NCBI GenBank assembly: GCA_020832665.1
Contig: JAFIEG010000025.1
Location: 1 to 53,947, forward strand
Source of the DNA: Pararhodobacter sp.
GTDB taxonomy: Bacteria; Pseudomonadota; Alphaproteobacteria; Rhodobacterales; Rhodobacteraceae
Direction: 5' to 3'
DNA length: 53,947 nt
Part shown: one piece after another, positions 50,908 through 53,947 of the stretch
Layout of the letters: each line of letters opens with the position of its first letter
How positions within the stretch are numbered: position 1 is the stretch's first letter
Translations under genes and position numbers: made by a program
The notes under the pieces: generated by a model
Told to the model about the DNA's origin: nothing
The model's database searches: none
The model's input: the letters and a program-made list of their open reading frames with translations, nothing else

Positions 50908-52362
50908 TCACGCCACTTGCCTCGCGCCACACGCCTCGCGCCTCGCGGCGCTCGCCGCCAGCGGGAAAACTTTTGCCGGGTTGAGCAGCCATTGCGGGTC
51001 GAACACATCCTTGACCCGCATCTGCGCTTCCATATCTGCCGGCGCGAACTGCACATACATCAATTCGCGCTTTTCCACGCCCACACCGTGCTCGCCGGTC
51101 AGGCAACCGCCCATCTCGACGCACAGCTTCAGGATATCGGCGCCCAGCGCCTCGCATTTCTCCAGATCGCCGGGGTGATTGGCATCATATAGAATCAGCG
51201 GATGCATGTTGCCATCGCCGGCATGAAAGACATTGGCCACTTCGAGCCCGTATTCGCGGCTCATCTCGCCGATGCGTTTCAGCACCTGCGGCAGCGCTGA
51301 AACCGGGATCGTGCCATCGAGGCACATGTAATCGTTGATCTGCCCCATCGCCCCAAAGGCCGATTTGCGCCCCAGCCAGATCTTGCGCGATTCTTCTTCC
51401 GAGCGGCTTTCGCGAAACTCGACGGGGTCGTGCTTCATGGCGATCTGCCGGATCAGGCCAAGCTGCTCGTCGATCTCGGCATCCGAACCCTCCACCTCGA
51501 CGATCAGAAGCGCTTCGCAATCGGGATAGCCGGCGCCGGCGAAATCCTCGGTGGCGCGGATGCAGGGCCGGTCCATGAATTCGATCGCCACCGGCAGCAC
51601 CCCGGCGCGGATGATATCGGCCACGCAAGCGCCCGCCACCTCGCTTTCGGAAAATCCGATCAGCACCGGCCGCGCCCCCTCGGGATGGGGCAGGATACGC
51701 AGCCAGGCCTCGGTGACCACGCCAAGCTGGCCTTCCGAGCCACAGACCACGCCCAGCAGGTCAAGACCGCCTGCATCCATGAACGGCCCACCCAGCGTGA
51801 CCACCGTGCCATCCATCAGCACCATGGTCACGCCCAGGAGGTTGTTGGTGGTCACCCCGTATTTCAGGCAATGCGCGCCGCCCGAATTCATTGCAATATT
51901 GCCGGCGATCGCGCAGGCAAGCTGGCTCGACGGGTCGGGCGCATAGAAGAAGCCCTCATCGTGAACGGCATCGGTGACAGCCAGATTGGTGATCCCGGCC
52001 TGAACATGAACAAAGCGGTTGGCGCTGTCGATCTCGAGCACCTCGCGTAGCCGCGCAATGCCCAGCACCACGCTGTCGGCACTGGGCATCGATCCTCCGG
52101 CCAGCGAAGTGCCGGCACCGCGCGGCACCACCGGCACGCCCTCGTCATGGCAGATGCGCAGCGCCGCGGCCACTTCCCCGGTGCTCGCGGGCAGCACCAC
52201 GGCGAGCGGTGCGCAGCGATAGGCGCTCAGCGCGTCGCATTCATAGGCGCGGGTCTCGTGCGGATCGTCGATGACCGCTTCATCGGGCAACACCGTGCGC
52301 AGCCGCGCAACGATTTGCGCGCGCCGCGCCATGATGGCCGGGTTCGGTGCCGGCATGTCCAT
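50908..52362 (-). CDS. glcD: Glycolate oxidase catalytic subunit GlcD
   Basis: The 484-residue FAD-linked 2-hydroxyacid dehydrogenase oxidises glycolate to glyoxylate. Motifs are VPRGAGTSLAGGSMP, GNIAMNSGGAHCLKYGVTTNNLLG, HAGDGNMHPLILYD and LTGEHGVGVEKRELM. The ATG at 52362 has GGAGGA upstream; the longer reading has no ribosome site. The C-terminal tail after NPAKVFP is rather Ala/Arg-rich. It is the first gene of glcDEF. An isochorismatase-family gene lies 97 bases upstream on the same strand. Confidence 0.96.
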   Translation of the reverse strand: MDMPAPNPAIMARRAQIVARLRTVLPDEAVIDDPHETRAYECDALSAYRCAPLAVVLPASTGEVAAALRICHDEGVPVVPRGAGTSLAGGSMPSADSVVLGIARLREVLEIDSANRFVHVQAGITNLAVTDAVHDEGFFYAPDPSSQLACAIAGNIAMNSGGAHCLKYGVTTNNLLGVTMVLMDGTVVTLGGPFMDAGGLDLLGVVCGSEGQLGVVTEAWLRILPHPEGARPVLIGFSESEVAGACVADIIRAGVLPVAIEFMDRPCIRATEDFAGAGYPDCEALLIVEVEGSDAEIDEQLGLIRQIAMKHDPVEFRESRSEEESRKIWLGRKSAFGAMGQINDYMCLDGTIPVSALPQVLKRIGEMSREYGLEVANVFHAGDGNMHPLILYDANHPGDLEKCEALGADILKLCVEMGGCLTGEHGVGVEKRELMYVQFAPADMEAQMRVKDVFDPQWLLNPAKVFPLAASAARREACGARQVA

Positions 52363-52459
52363 GAAATCCTCCCTCGATTGGTAAGAAATTAGAACCGGTC
52401 GAGTGGGAAGTCCAGCGGTACAAGCAGCATTCGCCCGGTTGCGCACCGACGCCGTGCGC

Positions 52460-53137
52460 TCAACGCGCCAGATGCGCGGTTGCCTCACCCACGGATTGCA
52501 CATCGCCAAAGGAACGCGCGATGGTGATCAGGCTGGCCATATGTTCGTCATCCGAGCGCGCGGCGCAGGCATCCGCCAAGAGCACGACACGAAAATTCTC
52601 CATCATAGCGTCGCGCGCCGAGCTTTCGCAGCAGACATTGGTCATGGTGCCGGCAATCAGCACCGTATCGATGCCACGCGCGTGCAGCTGATCGGGCAGG
52701 GGGCAGGCGCCGGGCAGAAAAGCCGAGAAGCGGTCCTTGTCGACCTCGAAATCGCCCGGCGCCGGTGTCAGCCCGTCGAAATACGCATAATCGGGCTGGC
52801 CATGCTGCAACCCGGCGCGAATCTGTGCGCCGAAACCGGGCGGCATCACCGCATCGAACATCACATGCCAATCGCGATCCGAGGGCGGAAAGGCCGAGCG
52901 CACCCAGGCCACCGTGCCGCCGTCGGCGCGCATTGCCTGCGCCATGCGGTTTATGGCGGGGACGATGGCGCGCGCCTCGGGCACCTCCAGAAGTGCGCCC
53001 TCGGCGCAGAAGATGCGCTGCATGTCGATCACCACCAGCGCGCAGCGCGCCGGATCAAGCCGGTCGAACCGGTGCCGCCGTCCATGACGGGCAATCAGAT
53101 GCGCCTGCAAATCGGGGGGGAGTTCGGTAGGGTGCAT
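52460..53137 (-). CDS. Isochorismatase-family cysteine hydrolase
   Basis: The protein has 225 residues from the ATG at 53137; the longer reading to 53251 would start with a non-homologous basic stretch. The catalytic triad is visible as VVIDMQ (Asp), VDKDRFSAF (Lys) and TNVCCESSARDA (Cys), with the cis-peptide AGTMTN before it. Members hydrolyse amides such as N-carbamoyl compounds, biuret, ureidoacrylate or nicotinamide. It begins a possible transcript with glcDEF, but there is no direct metabolic link that I can name. Confidence 0.9.
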   Translation of the reverse strand: MHPTELPPDLQAHLIARHGRRHRFDRLDPARCALVVIDMQRIFCAEGALLEVPEARAIVPAINRMAQAMRADGGTVAWVRSAFPPSDRDWHVMFDAVMPPGFGAQIRAGLQHGQPDYAYFDGLTPAPGDFEVDKDRFSAFLPGACPLPDQLHARGIDTVLIAGTMTNVCCESSARDAMMENFRVVLLADACAARSDDEHMASLITIARSFGDVQSVGEATAHLAR

Positions 53138-53227
53138 GGCGAACCTCGGCAAAAACGGGCATGATAAAGGGGCAAGGATCGGGCACAAGATGCGGTTGCG
53201 ACGGAAAACGACACACCGAAACGGCCA

Positions 53228-53884
53228 GTGGCGAAGAAACGCGGTTTTCACGCGGGGCGCAACCCCGTGAACGCGCTTCGCCTGGGATACCCTGATCCCT
53301 TCCCCCCGTTTTGCGAAAGCACTTCAGCGGGCGCGCGGGGCCGATTCGTCACGGCGCTCGCGGCCGCACTGCCAGCAGGGCAAGCCATCGAATGGCTGCC
53401 GGGAAAGCTCGATACGCTGCCGCGCTGGCTGGCCGAGGGGCGCATCGATGCCATTGCGCCCAAGGCCGTCACCCCCGCGCGCGCCGATGAATTTGCCTTC
53501 TCGCAGCCGCTGATGCAGACCGCCGCCGCACTTTTCGGCCCGGCGCGCTGCCCGCCGCCGGCGCTGCACGCGGCGGGCAGCGCGCGTATCGCCACGCCGC
53601 GCCAGGGCCCGCTGGTGGCCATCATTACCCGCCACGCCCCGGCTACCCAACTCGTCATCACCGCCGATTACGCCGAAACCCTCGCCGCGGTGCTCGCCGG
53701 CACCGCCGATTTCGGCGCGCTCAATGCCGACGCCGGCGCCGAGTTGGCGCAACGCCAACACCCCGGCTGTTTCTCCCCGCCGGGGCCGTGCTTCGCGCCG
53801 CTGGGCCTGGCTGTCGCCACGCTGCCCGGCGACCCGGGCAGCGTGCTGGCGCGCCTTGGCCTGCACCCACTTCATCTTGCCTGA
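53228..53884 (+). CDS. Type 2 periplasmic-binding-fold protein without signal peptide
   Basis: The 218-residue protein resembles amino-acid-type (SBP_bac_3) binding proteins: LRLGYPDPFPPFCES, RWLAEGRIDAIAPKAVTPARADEFAFSQPL, TADYAETLAAVLAGTADFGALNADAG. No hydrophobic N-terminal segment precedes the fold, so it is not an obvious exported receptor; it may be a cytosolic sensor or a solute-binding relic. Its last codons and TGA stop come from a dispersed repeat copy, so its C-terminus may have been rewritten by that repeat. Downstream sequence is unreadable. Confidence 0.65.
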   Translation: MAKKRGFHAGRNPVNALRLGYPDPFPPFCESTSAGARGRFVTALAAALPAGQAIEWLPGKLDTLPRWLAEGRIDAIAPKAVTPARADEFAFSQPLMQTAAALFGPARCPPPALHAAGSARIATPRQGPLVAIITRHAPATQLVITADYAETLAAVLAGTADFGALNADAGAELAQRQHPGCFSPPGPCFAPLGLAVATLPGDPGSVLARLGLHPLHLA

Positions 53885-53947
53885 AATACGCCGGGGGGGG
53901 GGGGCGGGCCCCCCCCCCCCCGCGCGGGGGGGGGGGGGGGGGGGGGG
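53871..53947 (-). repeat. Dispersed GC-rich hairpin repeat, copy 6, running into the damaged contig end
   Basis: TTCATCTTGCC and AAATACGCCGGGGGG match the repeat in reverse orientation. From about 53893 the sequence becomes runs of G and C that look artefactual. The assembly may have stopped because the repeat or its hairpin could not be resolved. Confidence 0.65.

Overview
The window is high-GC DNA, by eye about two thirds G+C, of alphaproteobacterial and most likely Rhodobacteraceae (Roseobacter/Rhodobacter-type) origin. The taxonomic evidence is the conserved order pckA / chvI-chvG-hprK-rapZ-EIIA-HPr, an rpoH(II)-type sigma-32 gene followed by a ChaN-like gene, imuB-dnaE2, several high-affinity solute importers and a dispersed GC-rich repeat that ends in GGCAAGATGAAGGGG. 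I saw no rRNA, tRNA, CRISPR array or insertion sequence. Both contig ends and two internal sites (about 11481-11537 and 19291-19364) carry long G or C homopolymers that look like sequencing or assembly artefacts; one of them corrupts the 5' part of a gene.

Layout. 1-4.5 kb: 3' end of imuB, dnaE2 (mutagenic translesion synthesis) and a ClpP-fold exported protein. 4.5-6.2 kb: a solitary adenine methyltransferase fused to an Mrr-like nuclease domain, with an AT-rich recognition region and flanking repeats. 6.3-12.5 kb: enoyl-CoA hydratase, queG, GST, rpoH-chaN, a damaged exported protein and an MBL hydrolase. 12.7-21.6 kb: an operon of AMP-forming acyl-CoA ligase, small membrane protein, five-gene branched-chain-type ABC importer and a PaaK-like protein. 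21.6-23.3 kb: an exported caspase-fold protein without its catalytic residues. 23.3-27.1 kb (minus): indolepyruvate:ferredoxin oxidoreductase iorAB.

27.2-39.4 kb is the most interesting part. A divergent MarR regulator faces a tightly coupled operon: PDR-type reductase, Rieske oxygenase alpha and beta, CoA ligase, a thiolase-fold protein without the thiolase Cys and His, a DUF35 protein fused to a degenerate SDR domain, an isatin-hydrolase/cyclase-family enzyme with the HxGTHxDxPxH motif, an SDR, and then a TRAP transporter. I infer a side-chain-removing route for an aromatic acid. The best chemical fit is oxidation of indole-3-acetate, CoA activation, retro-aldol release of acetyl-CoA and isatin, and hydrolysis of isatin, with iorAB feeding indoleacetyl-CoA from indolepyruvate.

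39.5-46.6 kb: DUF3859 protein and PEP carboxykinase (minus), divergent from the ChvI/ChvG two-component system and the HprK-RapZ-EIIA-HPr regulatory phosphotransfer set. 46.8-53.1 kb (minus): an hsp20 gene with a candidate sigma-32 promoter and ROSE-like RNA thermometer, a trypsin-like protease, glycolate oxidase glcD-glcE-glcF and an isochorismatase-type hydrolase. The window ends with a periplasmic-binding-fold protein reading into a repeat copy.
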